Assembly: GCF_021117275.1 (NCBI RefSeq) | Contig: NZ_CP088245.1 | Span: 3,695,501-3,759,500, forward strand | Direction: 5' to 3' | From: Metabacillus sp. B2-18 | GTDB taxonomy: Bacteria > Bacillota > Bacilli > Bacillales > Bacillaceae | DNA length: 64,000 bases | Part shown: piece by piece, positions 38,646-47,811 of the stretch | How the letters are laid out: the number at the start of each line of letters is the position of its first letter | Position numbering within the stretch: the stretch's first letter is position 1 | Notes under the pieces: generated by a model | The model's input: only the letters and a program-made list of their open reading frames with translations | Databases searched by the model: none | What the model was told of the DNA's origin: nothing | Position numbers and translations under genes: made by a program

Positions 38646-38671
38646 AGGCTGCCGAGGTTTCTCGACAGCCT
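38646..38671 (-). other. Hairpin at the right IS end
   Basis: AGGCTGTCGAG, loop AAAC, CTCGGCAGCCT, 11-bp stem with one T-G pair. The loop and stem sequence also form the terminal inverted repeat. Only ATTATTTTG follows on the minus strand, so it may partly terminate ackA read-through. Confidence 0.7.
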
Positions 38672-38691
38672 GACAACCATTTATGGTTGCC
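38672..38691. repeat. Direct repeat flanking the IS, right copy (ackA terminator hairpin without U-tract)
   Basis: Identical to 37080-37099. It follows the ackA stop by 14 bp, but on the minus strand is now followed by the IS end rather than TTTTT. Confidence 0.9.
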
Positions 38692-38705
38692 TTTAAGAAA
38701 CATGA

Positions 38706-39893
38706 TTATTTTGCCATTCTTACTACATCTCTTGCTATCATTACTTCTTCATTTGTAGGAATTACTAATACTTTTACTGGTGAATGTGGATAGCTAAGGT
38801 ATGCCTCTTCTCCACGAACCTTATTAAGTGCAGGATCCCAATAAATCCCCATAAATTCAAGACCTTTTAATACACGTGCACGAATTTCTGTACTATTTTC
38901 ACCAATACCGGCTGTGAAAATAATTGCATCAACACCTGACATTCTTGCAGCATAAGAACCAATATATTTATGAATACGACTAGCAAACACTTCTAATGCT
39001 GTTTCTGCTCTCTCGTTGCCTTCTTTAGCAGCTGATTCGATATCACGTAAATCACTTGAAAGACCAGAAATCCCTAAAATACCGCTTTTCTTATTTAAGA
39101 TATCCAGCACTTCATCAGCTGTCTTTTCTGTTTTCTCCATAATAAATGGTATTAAAGCCGGATCAATATTCCCTGAACGTGTACCCATTGCTACACCTGC
39201 TAGTGGTGTGAAGCCCATAGATGTATCAATAGAGCGACCGCCTTCAATTGCAGCAATACTTGCTCCATTACCTAAGTGACATGAAATTAAGCGTAAATGC
39301 TCTACAGGTCTTCCTAAGATTTCTGCTGCACGCTCTGATACATATTTATGGGAAGTTCCATGGAAACCATATTTACGAATTCCATATTTTTCGTAATATT
39401 CATAAGGCAGGCTATATAAGAAAGATTGTTCTGGCATGGTTTGGTGAAATGCTGTGTCAAATACTGCAACAGCCTCAACATTTGGAAGAACTTCTTTGAA
39501 AGCCTTGATTCCTACAACATTGGCTGGATTGTGAAGTGGTGCCAAATCAGAAAGCTCTTCAATCTTAGCAAGTGTTTCATCTGTAATTAAAACAGAGTCA
39601 TTAAATACTTCTCCACCATGTACAACACGATGTCCAATTCCATCTATTTCATCTAAAGATTGAATAATCCCTAAACCTGTAAGCTTAGATAATAAAATTT
39701 TAACAGCTACAGCATGGTCTGGAATATCTGATACTTCTGTTTGTTTTTCATCATTTACAGTAATGCTGAAAACCGAATCGTTAATCCCAATTCTTTCAAC
39801 TAATCCTTTTGTTAATACTTTCTCACTTGGCATATCAAAAAGTTGAAATTTTAGAGATGAACTACCTGCATTGATTGCAATAATTTTTGCCAT
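38706..39893 (-). CDS. ackA: Acetate kinase
   Basis: 395 aa. Converts acetyl phosphate and ADP to acetate and ATP in overflow metabolism. [38 protein letters not shown], and [19 protein letters not shown] are the family signatures; [10 protein letters not shown] near the end. Full length. In B. subtilis it is activated by CcpA; I found no clean cre in the 396 bp upstream. Its terminator has been split by the IS, so transcripts may run into the transposase gene, which lies on the same strand. Confidence 0.97.
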   Translation of the reverse strand: MAKIIAINAGSSSLKFQLFDMPSEKVLTKGLVERIGINDSVFSITVNDEKQTEVSDIPDHAVAVKILLSKLTGLGIIQSLDEIDGIGHRVVHGGEVFNDSVLITDETLAKIEELSDLAPLHNPANVVGIKAFKEVLPNVEAVAVFDTAFHQTMPEQSFLYSLPYEYYEKYGIRKYGFHGTSHKYVSERAAEILGRPVEHLRLISCHLGNGASIAAIEGGRSIDTSMGFTPLAGVAMGTRSGNIDPALIPFIMEKTEKTADEVLDILNKKSGILGISGLSSDLRDIESAAKEGNERAETALEVFASRIHKYIGSYAARMSGVDAIIFTAGIGENSTEIRARVLKGLEFMGIYWDPALNKVRGEEAYLSYPHSPVKVLVIPTNEEVMIARDVVRMAK

Positions 39894-40289
39894 TTAGTAA
39901 CTCTCCTTTTTTGTTTATACAAGCTGCCGTTAACAAAAACTCTTCATATGTAAAACGATCAGCAAGACATCTTTCATTTAATCGTTAGTCTATATTGAAA
40001 AAATCATTTCACAGAGATTCATCATAATCTTTACTTTCTTATTCTCTACAAAATGCTACCGATTATTATCTGCCTTTTCCATTTAAACACTGACATTTCG
40101 ACATTTCAAGAACTTGATAAAATTGCAATCGGTTACACCTAAAATTCGTATAATTCAAATAATTCAACTTATGGATTAGGTGCAGTAGATAATGAATTTA
40201 CACTTGTTTTTATAAAAAATCTCTTATCAAATTGTACTGAATCATAAAACAAAAAAGAGACTCTTTTTGAGCCTCTTTCTTATTTTTCA
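39894..40289. other. Intergenic region upstream of ackA
   Basis: 396 bp with no gene. Contains the ytxK terminator (40251-40278). It must hold the ackA promoter, but no clear -35/-10 pair stands out. A near-palindrome, TGAAATGATTTTTTCA, lies around 39995 and a direct repeat of TTGAATTA around 40155. Confidence 0.5.
40251..40278 (-). terminator. Intrinsic terminator of ytxK
   Basis: Minus strand AAAGAGGCTC, loop AAAAA, GAGTCTCTTT (one G-T), then TTT. About 12 bp past the stop. Confidence 0.85.
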
Positions 40290-41283
40290 TTACTTGTTTT
40301 CACTAAACCATTTATCAATTTGCTTCATAATGGAGTTCATTGCCTCTTTATTTGAAAATTTCGGAAGCTCAGCTAGTATTGCTTGTTTTGGCTGGGTAGC
40401 TTTTTCTCCTTTTTTCTGAAGAATTAAAATACTTTTTCCGTGTCTTTCATCTTTAAAGAGTGATAATGGTAATTTAATAAATCCTTGTATAATTGCGGCT
40501 TTCCGTAGATACTCATTTAGCTTTGGTGCTTCTTTTGTTTCAAATAAAGAATTAGGAACAACAAAAAATAAATATCCATCTTCCTTAATATGCTTGATAC
40601 TCTGTTCCATAAAAAGGTGATGTGAATAAGAATGACCTTCATCAGCTTTTAATTCATATTTTGCTGCTTCCAGATCATTAGGATAATACCCCACTGGAAG
40701 ATCGCAAACAACAAGATCAACCAACTGGATCTATAAACAATCGCTCTAAGCTATCTTGATTAAAAAATTGAACAGGATGCTCCTGAAGATTTGCGCTTAT
40801 ATAAGCTAATCTTATAAGCAAATCATCAACTTCAACCCCGTGACTATCCACTTCTTCGATCGTTAAATAATTTAGGATTGTTGTAAGTAAATTCCCCGTT
40901 CCTACTGCCGGATCTAGAATTGATAGTTTGTTTTGTTTTCCCACAAATTTACTAACAAGATATCCCAAGAACAAGCCAATTGTATCTGGTGTCATTTGAT
41001 GATTAGGGTGTGCACCATCTTTTAATCCTTTTAAGATTGCTAATTGAAAAGCTTTTCGCAACTCTTCTCTATCATACGAACCTAACGTTACAGATTCATA
41101 TTTTCTTTTTAAGCTTTTAGAAGTTATCTCACTTAAATCCTCTTGTAAGATAGATTGTTGGAATAAGTTTTCTCCTGTTTCAGCTAACGCCTCTATGTAT
41201 GTAATATTACACTCCTGAGCGAGTAAATCTGCTGTTTCATTTATTACTGCAAACAAATTTTCAATCTTTGATATTGTTTTCAT
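40290..41283 (-). pseudogene. ytxK: ytxK, class I SAM-dependent methyltransferase, frameshifted
   Basis: The N-terminal part (40717-41283) carries the SAM motif ILDPAVGTGNLL and ends ...LFIDPVG-stop. The C-terminal part (40290-40724) resumes as VDLVVCDLPVGYYPND in another frame. Deleting one G in GTTGGTTG at about 40718-40724 joins them as DPVVDLVVCDLPVGYY, the expected YtxK sequence (about 330 aa). YtxK resembles N6-adenine methyltransferases but with DLPVGYY in place of NPPY; its substrate is unknown. Either a recent mutation or a base-call error. Confidence 0.85.
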
Positions 41284-41371
41284 ACATTTACTCCTCCTAG
41301 CACTTTCCTCTTTCCATTCTAGACATTGTTTTTCGTTTAGTCAAAGTAATCGTACTAGAATCAGTAAATAG

Positions 41372-41397
41372 AAAAAGGACCGACATATTGTCAGTCC
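41372..41397 (-). terminator. Intrinsic terminator of tpx
   Basis: Minus strand GGACTGAC, 5-base loop, GTCGGTCC, TTTTT. Confidence 0.88.
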
Positions 41398-41410
41398 CAC
41401 ATGATTAAAC

Positions 41411-41911
41411 TTATTGTGCCGCTTTAGCTGCTTCAATTGCCGCTTCATAATTTGGATGATTCGTTGCTTCACTAACATATTCCACATATGTTACTTTATC
41501 ATTTGAATCTACAACAAATACTGATCTTGCTAATAAACGTAATTCCTTAATTAATACACCATAAGCTTCACCAAAAGAAGCATCACGGTGATCAGATAAT
41601 GTTTTTACATTTTCAAGACCATTCGATGCACACCATCTTTTTTGTGCAAATGGTAAATCCATGCTAACTGTTAACACTTCAACATTTTCAAGCTTTGATG
41701 CATCTTCGTTAAAACGGCGGGTTTGTGCATCACAAACTCCTGTATCAATAGAAGGAACTACTGAAATAATACGTACTTTCCCTTTTGAATCAGCTAGTGA
41801 AACTGGTGATAAATCATTTGCTAGTACAGTAAAATCTGGTGCTTGATCACCAGCATTAACTTCATTTCCTAGTAATGTAACTGGGTTATTTTTGAACGTA
41901 ATAGATGCCAT
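41411..41911 (-). CDS. tpx: Thiol peroxidase (atypical 2-Cys peroxiredoxin)
   Basis: 166 aa. Reduces hydroperoxides with thioredoxin. Peroxidatic Cys in [16 protein letters not shown] (about C60) and resolving Cys in [12 protein letters not shown] (about C94), the spacing of Tpx. GDQAPDFTV opens the thioredoxin fold. GGAGG-type ribosome binding site and its own terminator, so monocistronic. Confidence 0.96.
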   Translation of the reverse strand: MASITFKNNPVTLLGNEVNAGDQAPDFTVLANDLSPVSLADSKGKVRIISVVPSIDTGVCDAQTRRFNEDASKLENVEVLTVSMDLPFAQKRWCASNGLENVKTLSDHRDASFGEAYGVLIKELRLLARSVFVVDSNDKVTYVEYVSEATNHPNYEAAIEAAKAAQ

Positions 41912-42011
41912 ACCGAACTCCTCCTTTTAATTATGTACAGAGTAAATATAGCCTAGCTTTCCAAAATTATCAATAATTATGTTTGTAAAGTTCAGTTAAC
42001 TTTACCTTCCG

Positions 42012-42040
42012 AAAAAATAACTGCCTAATAGTAGGCAGTT
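42012..42040 (-). terminator. Intrinsic terminator of gerW, overlapping its stop codon
   Basis: Minus strand AACTGCCTA, loop CTAT, TAGGCAGTT, ATTTTTT. The first two bases of the 5' arm belong to the TAA stop. Confidence 0.9.
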
Positions 42041-42521
42041 AAATGTCTAGATCTTGTTTTTGATTTTGACTTGATTGATTGCTATTAATATCTTCTAAAG
42101 GATCATTCTTTTGGTCATTACTCTTATCCTTTTTAAATATACCTTGAATTTTTTCAACCGCTTGAGGTGCAGCCTCCAAAATTTTCTCGTATAAGTGGGT
42201 GCTCTCGTCTAAATGAAGCATTTTCACTCCATTTGAAGAAACGATTAAGAATGCGATAGGAGTGATTGAAACTCCACCACCACTTCCGCCGCCAAATGGA
42301 AGTTTTGGTGTTTTTTGACCTTGACCATCACCTTCTTCTTTGCTAGCTGAATTAAATTCACTACCTCCAGCTGCAAAACCAAAGCCAACCTTTGAAACAG
42401 TTAAAATTACACTTCCATCGGGTGTTTCAACAGGATCTCCTACAATGGTATTTACATCAATCATTTGTTTTAAATTTTCCATTGCAGTCTTCATTAACCC
42501 TTGAATTGGATGATCACTCAT
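42039..42521 (-). CDS. gerW: GerW (YtfJ), sporulation protein
   Basis: 160 aa. MSDHPIQGLMKTAMENLKQM and VNTIVGDPVETPDGSVILTVSKVGFGFAAGG, then a glycine-rich turn (LPFGGGSGGGVSITPIAFL) are characteristic of GerW/YtfJ. In B. subtilis it is needed for normal germination with L-alanine. C-terminal tail rich in Asn, Gln and Lys. Upstream ytfI is on the same strand, 76 bp away. Confidence 0.92.
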   Translation of the reverse strand: MSDHPIQGLMKTAMENLKQMIDVNTIVGDPVETPDGSVILTVSKVGFGFAAGGSEFNSASKEEGDGQGQKTPKLPFGGGSGGGVSITPIAFLIVSSNGVKMLHLDESTHLYEKILEAAPQAVEKIQGIFKKDKSNDQKNDPLEDINSNQSSQNQKQDLDI

Positions 42522-42597
42522 TATGTAGCCTCCTTTAGAAATTATAACCGGTCATGCTCATCTCATCGAGAAGGGGTCATAGCCATCTTAGTTCATG

Positions 42598-43278
42598 CTA
42601 ATTTGCAAAAAATGAAAATGGTTTGGTCTTAAGTTTAGGGCGACCACCTTTCCAATATTTGATAAGCTGAATACCTGCCAACATAGCTTGCCCGATTCGA
42701 AATTGAATCATACATTGTAATTTTGTTCTTGAACAATAAACATTAAATTCAGGTGTAATTGAAATAATAGGTGTTGTATGCAACTGCATATATTGACTAA
42801 CGATTCCAACCACTCCACCTTTTATCGACCATACTAATCCTGTCAGCATTCCTGTATGGGCAGCATCTCCAATTCCGATTTGTGAATGCCACTCAAATTC
42901 TTTCACTTTTACTTTCTTTAAAAACCGTCGTACTATTTTATGTAATCCCACTACATGCTGCAGAATTTCTTTTACATCATGTATCGCTTTTACTTCCTCT
43001 TCAGGTGTAATCTTTTCTTTTCCCTTTTTCACCTTTTTGTTTGAATTCTCATCACCAAGCTTCTGCTCTTGCTTAACAATTACATTAGCTTCATCATCAA
43101 CCTTTATTAAGGGAATGGATATCGTATAACGAATTATGCCAAGCCATGCCCGAAACTTTATTTTTATATGATCATCATCTCCGACGTGAAGTAAATCAAT
43201 GATAACTGTTAGTCTTGTCAGCAAAATAAGAGAAAAAAGGAATAATAATATCAATATAATGACTATGATCCAAACCAT
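42598..43278 (-). CDS. ytfI: YtfI-like membrane protein (DUF2953)
   Basis: 226 aa from the ATG at 43276-43278 (AAAGGGTGTGA upstream). Single N-terminal membrane segment (about 1-22) and a DUF2953 domain (FEWHSQIGIGDAAHTGMLTG, part quoted). A lysine-rich linker (KKVKKGKEKITPEEE) lies near residues 80-95. Partner of ytfJ in Bacillaceae; probably sporulation linked. Function not known. Confidence 0.82.
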   Translation of the reverse strand: MVWIIVIILILLFLFSLILLTRLTVIIDLLHVGDDDHIKIKFRAWLGIIRYTISIPLIKVDDEANVIVKQEQKLGDENSNKKVKKGKEKITPEEEVKAIHDVKEILQHVVGLHKIVRRFLKKVKVKEFEWHSQIGIGDAAHTGMLTGLVWSIKGGVVGIVSQYMQLHTTPIISITPEFNVYCSRTKLQCMIQFRIGQAMLAGIQLIKYWKGGRPKLKTKPFSFFAN

Positions 43279-43328
43279 TATGTCACACCCTTTCATTTTG
43301 CATTATCACCTCTTAAAAATTAAAATAA

Positions 43329-43353
43329 ACCTGCTATTTTATATAACAGGTTA
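43329..43353. other. AT-rich dyad upstream of ytfI
   Basis: AACCTGCTAT and ATAACAGGTT pair with one mismatch around a short AT loop; AAAAAAT follows on plus and ATTTT on minus. Terminator or operator; ambiguous. Confidence 0.35.
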
Positions 43354-43491
43354 AAAAATAAGCTTGGTGTTAAACAACTATAAGAGAGATGAAGACTAAA
43401 ACTGTTAGGATTACGAAGAGAAATGGTCTTCATAAGGGCGATAAAGAACAAAATTGCTGGGAATTCGAAGACTCTTTTCACCTCAAGCCAA

Positions 43492-43522
43492 AATAAAAAG
43501 CCTGTTGATTAAACAACAGACT
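43492..43522 (-). terminator. Intrinsic terminator of sppA-yteJ
   Basis: Minus strand AGTCTGTTG, loop TTTAAT, CAACAGGCT, TTTTATTTT; one G-T pair. The 5' arm begins inside the last codons of yteJ. Confidence 0.85.
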
Positions 43523-44036
43523 CTTCTTTGATTGATTTTGAAAATACTTTTTCATGAATAACTAGGGTGTCAGCAAAAATATCATGTAAAGCTTGTTTTT
43601 TTGGAGTAAATGCTGCAATCACATAACCAACCCAAATCATTTTTGAAATATACCTTCCAATTAACTCTCTGAATAAGATTGTACCCCAATTTAAATTTTC
43701 TTCTCCCTTAGTAGAAACTACTTTTAATCCAAAAACCATTTTTCCTAAGGTTTGCTTCAACAGTTTTGTCATGATCACAAAATATGCAAAAAATGTAATG
43801 GCAGTAATAATTGAAACAACTGAAAAGATATATGAATCATTTGTATCTATGCCTATTAATTGTAACAGGGGGTAAACAAGGATACGATTAATACTACCAA
43901 TAACAATCAGGTCTATTAAATATGCCCAAAAACGAATCCAGAAGCCTGCTAGTAGATTTGTATAGTCTACAACTGTTTCTTTTTCTACAGGTTGATCCTT
44001 TTCAGGATGATCTAACCCCTCATATGTAGCGCCCAC
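43509..44036 (-). CDS. yteJ: YteJ, RDD-family membrane protein
   Basis: 175 aa. The RDD motif region reads LAGFWIRFWAYLIDLIVIGS, with membrane segments near 35-60, 70-100 and 135-155, and QTLGKMVFGLKVV typical of the family. In B. subtilis SppA and YteJ act together: SppA confers lantibiotic resistance and YteJ inhibits it (family knowledge). Only 12 bp downstream of sppA, same operon. Confidence 0.9.
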   Translation of the reverse strand: MGATYEGLDHPEKDQPVEKETVVDYTNLLAGFWIRFWAYLIDLIVIGSINRILVYPLLQLIGIDTNDSYIFSVVSIITAITFFAYFVIMTKLLKQTLGKMVFGLKVVSTKGEENLNWGTILFRELIGRYISKMIWVGYVIAAFTPKKQALHDIFADTLVIHEKVFSKSIKEESVV

Positions 44037-44048
44037 ATACAGCCCTCC

Positions 44049-45053
44049 TTATTCAGAATATAAATACATTAGCCTTGGTGAGTTTGTATTTGATAGAAGC
44101 TGATAAAGATTTGACAGTTCAATGTCTTCCTTAAATACTTTGCCAGCAGTCATTGTTAGAAAGCTTTCAAAACCTAAAGCTGTACCGTATTGAATCACTT
44201 GCGCATCCTCTATTTTTAAATCCTTTTTCATTGCTTCAACTGTATCGTCAAAATAACCTAATTCATCAATTAAGTTAATTTCCTTCGCTTGTCTTCCATC
44301 ATAAACTCGACCATCTGCAACCTTTCGTACCTGATCTTCTGACAATGGTCGTCCTTCTGTGATAACATCTACAAATCCCGAATAAGCATTATCGACCATT
44401 GATTGTAGAATGTTTCTTTCATCCTCTGTCATTTCACGGGTTGGTGAAAAAATATCTTTGTATGGTCCGCTCTTAATCGTTTCAAACTTCACACCATACT
44501 TTTCAGCCAATCCTCCATAGTTTATAGACTGCATAATTACACCTAAAGAACCAGTTAACGTATCGGGTGCAGCAAAGATTTTATCTCCTGCTGTAGAAAT
44601 ATAATATCCTCCTGATGCTGCTTGTGTTCCCATCGATACATATAATGGTTTTTTGCTAGCTTCTTTTAACTCAAGAAGTTTTTTATGTATTTCTGCACTT
44701 TCCACAACTCCGCCACCAGGAGAATTTACCCTTAAAATGACTCCTTTTATCGTGTTATCCTCACCCGCAGCCTCTATCATATCTAAAAACGTTTGATGTT
44801 GATATCCCGCTGTACTAAAGAACGAGGTAACATCTTCGCCTGTGTCTTGGATCACTCCATTTACATTTAACACAAGAATTTTACTAAATTCTGAACCCTC
44901 ATCAATGACTTCCTCGGAAAACTCTGAACCAGTAGAGAATGCTTCTGTGAACATCTCACTTTGATTTAAGAACATCATTGTTGAGCTGATAATAATGGAG
45001 AATACAAATAAAACAGCTGCAATTGCTAAAGCTCCCCAGCGCTTACCATTCAT
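44049..45053 (-). CDS. sppA: Signal peptide peptidase SppA
   Basis: 334 aa. Self-compartmentalising serine protease degrading remnant signal peptides. One N-terminal membrane segment (about 8-30). Catalytic Ser in MGTQAASGGYYIS and Lys in ETIKSGPYKDIFSP, the Ser/Lys dyad of the family; NSPGGGVVESAEI oxyanion region. Coupled with yteJ downstream. Divergent from the NAD kinase gene with 154 bp between. Confidence 0.95.
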   Translation of the reverse strand: MNGKRWGALAIAAVLFVFSIIISSTMMFLNQSEMFTEAFSTGSEFSEEVIDEGSEFSKILVLNVNGVIQDTGEDVTSFFSTAGYQHQTFLDMIEAAGEDNTIKGVILRVNSPGGGVVESAEIHKKLLELKEASKKPLYVSMGTQAASGGYYISTAGDKIFAAPDTLTGSLGVIMQSINYGGLAEKYGVKFETIKSGPYKDIFSPTREMTEDERNILQSMVDNAYSGFVDVITEGRPLSEDQVRKVADGRVYDGRQAKEINLIDELGYFDDTVEAMKKDLKIEDAQVIQYGTALGFESFLTMTAGKVFKEDIELSNLYQLLSNTNSPRLMYLYSE

Positions 45054-45207
45054 TGTTCTTACCTCCTCTATTTTTTTGCTTATATTATGATTTATCTAGC
45101 ATGTTGAAACATTTTTCTTATGTAAAAGTGGTAAACTAAACAACATAAAGTATTGTACCATTTTCAAGGAAAAATGTGGAGATTTACATATCTAAGGAGG
45201 AATCATT

Positions 45208-46008
45208 GTGACAGATCGTCGTAATATTTACTTTTTCTACAAAAAAGAGGAACATACACTTGAAAAAATTAACACGTTAATTGAAGCTGCTAAAAATAGT
45301 GATTTTATAGTTGTAAATGATTATAAAAAGGCAAACATCATTGTCAGTATCGGAGGAGATGGTGCTTTCCTTCAAGCTGCACGAAAAACAAATTTCAGAT
45401 CAGATTGTTTGTATGTTGGCATCGGCGTTGATGATACATTAAGTCTATACTGTGATTTTCATTTAGATGATATCGAGAAAATGATAGAAGCAATAAATGA
45501 ATCACAAATTGAAGTAAGACGATATCCTGTTTTAGAAGTGAAAATTGATAATTCAACAACGTTTAAATGCTTAAACGAATGTTCCATTCGTTCAGGCATC
45601 ATTAAAACATTTGTTATTGATGTTTTTATTGATAATCTCCATTTTGAAACATTCCGAGGAGATGGCATGTTGATTTCTACACCAACGGGAAGCACTGGAT
45701 ATACCAAGTCTGTAAACGGAGCAGTCGTTGATCCTATGCTACCATGTATACAAGTGAGTGAATTAGCTTCATTAAACAATAACCTTTACCGTACTCTAGG
45801 CTCTTCCTTTATTCTTAGCGATAAAAGAAAATTAAAGCTTAAGGTTGTACAAGATGGTAACGACTATCCTGTTATTGGTATGGATAATGAAGCATTAAGT
45901 ATTCGCCATGTCCAGGAATTAGAGTTCGGTTTAAGTGAACAACCAATTAAAACGGTTAAACTTAAAGATAATTCTTTTTGGGAAAAAGTGCAGAGAACCT
46001 TTTTATAA
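45208..46008 (+). CDS. ppnKB: NAD kinase (second, YtdI-type)
   Basis: 266 aa. Phosphorylates NAD to NADP. GGDGAFLQAAR (usual GGDGT, here with Ala), ECSIRSG in place of the common NE motif, DGMLISTPTGSTGYTKSV intact. AAGGAGG 6-7 bases before the GTG start. In Bacillus a second NAD kinase is found here, next to sppA, besides the main one. Single gene followed by a hairpin shared with ytcJ. Confidence 0.93.
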   Translation: MTDRRNIYFFYKKEEHTLEKINTLIEAAKNSDFIVVNDYKKANIIVSIGGDGAFLQAARKTNFRSDCLYVGIGVDDTLSLYCDFHLDDIEKMIEAINESQIEVRRYPVLEVKIDNSTTFKCLNECSIRSGIIKTFVIDVFIDNLHFETFRGDGMLISTPTGSTGYTKSVNGAVVDPMLPCIQVSELASLNNNLYRTLGSSFILSDKRKLKLKVVQDGNDYPVIGMDNEALSIRHVQELEFGLSEQPIKTVKLKDNSFWEKVQRTFL

Positions 46009-46019
46009 TACAGTTAATT

Positions 46020-46045
46020 AACCGGGGAAGAATACCTTCCTCGGT
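46020..46045. terminator. Hairpin between convergent NAD kinase and ytcJ genes
   Basis: AACCG-GGGAAG pairs with CTTCC-TCGGTT around a short loop, then TATGTTATTT. It ends right at the ytcJ stop. Weak to moderate. Confidence 0.6.
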
Positions 46046-47647
46046 TTATGTTATTTGCAACGCATTCTTCTTATAAACAACTTCATTATCTACTACGGTC
46101 ATCATGACATTGGTACTTAAGAGTTTATCAGGTTCAATTGTAAAAATATCTTGATCCAAAATTGTAAAATCTGCCGTATATCCTTTTCTAATCATGCCTC
46201 TATCGCGTTCATGATGAATAGCGTATGCACTGCCTTTTGTAAAAAGCTCAACAGCTTCGTACATAGATAATTTTTCTTCTGGCAGATAACTTTTTCCTGT
46301 TTCCTCATAATCGCTTGTTCTTGTGACAGCAGCATGAATTCCTAATAAGGGATCAACCGGCTCAATTGGTGCATCTGATCCTCCCGCACAGTGAATTCCT
46401 TCATTTAAAAGTGTTTTCCAAGCATAGCAGGATTCTAAATGCTCTTCCCCAATTCGGTCAATAACCCATGGGAAATCACTAGTTACAAAACGAGGCTGAA
46501 TATCTAAAATAATGGGCAAATTCTTAGCTTTTTCAATTAAATCTTTTCTTAGAATTTGAGCATGAATAAGACGATCATGTTGTCCCTTCAAAGGTGGATT
46601 GTTTTTAATAATATCAATTGTCCATTGAAATGCTAGGTCACCAATTACATGAACTGCAACTTCCATCTTATATTGTCTCGCCTTTTGGACCAATCCCTCT
46701 AACTCTTTCTTTGTGTGAATAGCAACCCCTGATGTTTCTGGTTCATCTTTATATGGAAAACTAAGTAGCGCTGTTCTTCCACCAAGTGCACCATCAGCAA
46801 AGATTTTCATAGCACCAAATTCACCAAACTCTCCAATCTCTCTCTTTTTCTGTTGAAATTCATCAACGATAAGATGATGAACAAGTAAATGACTTCGAAA
46901 TTTTAAGCCATTGTTTAATACTCTTTGAAAAGCTTCTAATGTATTTTCCAAACTTCCATAATAAGAGAGATCTTCGGTATGAGCTCCTACCAGCCCTTTT
47001 TGATAGCAATCTTTAATAGATGTTTGAAGAGCAAACTCTAGTTCTTCTACTGTCGGGGACGGAGCGATATTAAGCACAAGCTCCTGTGCTTGATCTAACA
47101 AATATCCAGTTGGGTTACGCTCCTGATCTCTGACAATAACCCCACCTGCTGGATCCTCTGATTCTTTCGAAATATTTGCAAGTTCCAATGCTTTTGAATT
47201 GGCTATAATAGCATGCCGACATATACGTCTTAACATAACAGGATGATCTGGCGATACCTCATCTAAGTCTGAGCGATGAAGTATTCTTTGATCTTCCAAT
47301 TGATTTTCGTTCCAACCCTCTCCAATAATCCAACTTCCCTTTTTTACTTCAGTTGCTCTTTTTTTTATACTTTGAATAATCTCACTGGAGTTAGTTGTTT
47401 TTGAAAAATCCAATCTTAGCAGCTTTTCTCCATGAGCAATTAAATGAAGATGGCTATCAACCAGCCCTGGAATCATTGTATGACCTTGTAGGTTCTGTTT
47501 CTCTATAATTTCATCAGAGTACTGAGTAGTAAGTGTTTCATAGCTACCTACGTCTACGATTCGTCCATTTTTTGTAAAAACAGCATCAACTTTACCTTTT
47601 TCCTGTTCTAACGTGTAGATGTTTCCACCAAACCATAACGTTCCCAT
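46046..47647 (-). CDS. ytcJ: YtcJ-like amidohydrolase
   Basis: 533 aa from the ATG at 47645-47647 (TGGAGGAA upstream); the longer frame upstream overlaps a terminator and is not used. Amidohydrolase family 3: GLVDSHLHLIAHGEKLL (metal-binding HxH), AVHVIGDLAFQW, HAQILRKDLIEKA, and SDAPIEPVDPLLGIHAA near the C-terminus (metal Asp). Substrate unknown; relatives include N-substituted formamide deformylases. No operon partner. Confidence 0.9.
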   Translation of the reverse strand: MGTLWFGGNIYTLEQEKGKVDAVFTKNGRIVDVGSYETLTTQYSDEIIEKQNLQGHTMIPGLVDSHLHLIAHGEKLLRLDFSKTTNSSEIIQSIKKRATEVKKGSWIIGEGWNENQLEDQRILHRSDLDEVSPDHPVMLRRICRHAIIANSKALELANISKESEDPAGGVIVRDQERNPTGYLLDQAQELVLNIAPSPTVEELEFALQTSIKDCYQKGLVGAHTEDLSYYGSLENTLEAFQRVLNNGLKFRSHLLVHHLIVDEFQQKKREIGEFGEFGAMKIFADGALGGRTALLSFPYKDEPETSGVAIHTKKELEGLVQKARQYKMEVAVHVIGDLAFQWTIDIIKNNPPLKGQHDRLIHAQILRKDLIEKAKNLPIILDIQPRFVTSDFPWVIDRIGEEHLESCYAWKTLLNEGIHCAGGSDAPIEPVDPLLGIHAAVTRTSDYEETGKSYLPEEKLSMYEAVELFTKGSAYAIHHERDRGMIRKGYTADFTILDQDIFTIEPDKLLSTNVMMTVVDNEVVYKKNALQIT

Positions 47648-47704
47648 ATTATTCCTCCACCAAAAAGAGTCATTTACTGAATGGTACCACATTTCAACTT
47701 CCAT

Positions 47705-47743
47705 AAAAAATAACCAGGAAGTAATTCCATCCTGGTTATTTTT
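47705..47743. terminator. Bidirectional terminator of ytcI
   Basis: AAATAACCAGG pairs with CCTGGTTATTT around an 11-base loop, with A/T runs on both sides. It lies 70 bp after the ytcI stop. Confidence 0.9.
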
Positions 47744-47811
47744 GGACGATAGTATAGAAAAGTGTAAAGCTTTCACCATTGAGACTTAGCAATAAGCCAT
47801 GTTTTTTTATA

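Larger units (their letters stand above)
37100..38671 (-). mobile_element. IS1182-family insertion sequence inside the ackA terminator
   Basis: 1572 bp between two identical 20-bp copies of a hairpin. The ends are imperfect inverted repeats (AGCTTGTAGAGAAA against AGGCTGTCGAGAAA, 11 of 14). Each end is also a hairpin in itself: 37101-37135 followed by TTTTTT on plus, and 38646-38671. Removing the element and one repeat rejoins a normal ackA terminator, so the empty site can be reconstructed. One transposase gene, split by a -1 frame change, lies inside on the minus strand. Confidence 0.88.

Noticed and set aside
37101..38671. Composite transposon or defence cargo in the IS
   Set aside because: Only one transposase gene fits between the ends; no passenger gene.
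47645..47779. N-terminal extension of ytcJ
   Set aside because: The extra 44 codons overlap a bidirectional terminator and lack a ribosome binding site; the inner ATG has TGGAGGAA.
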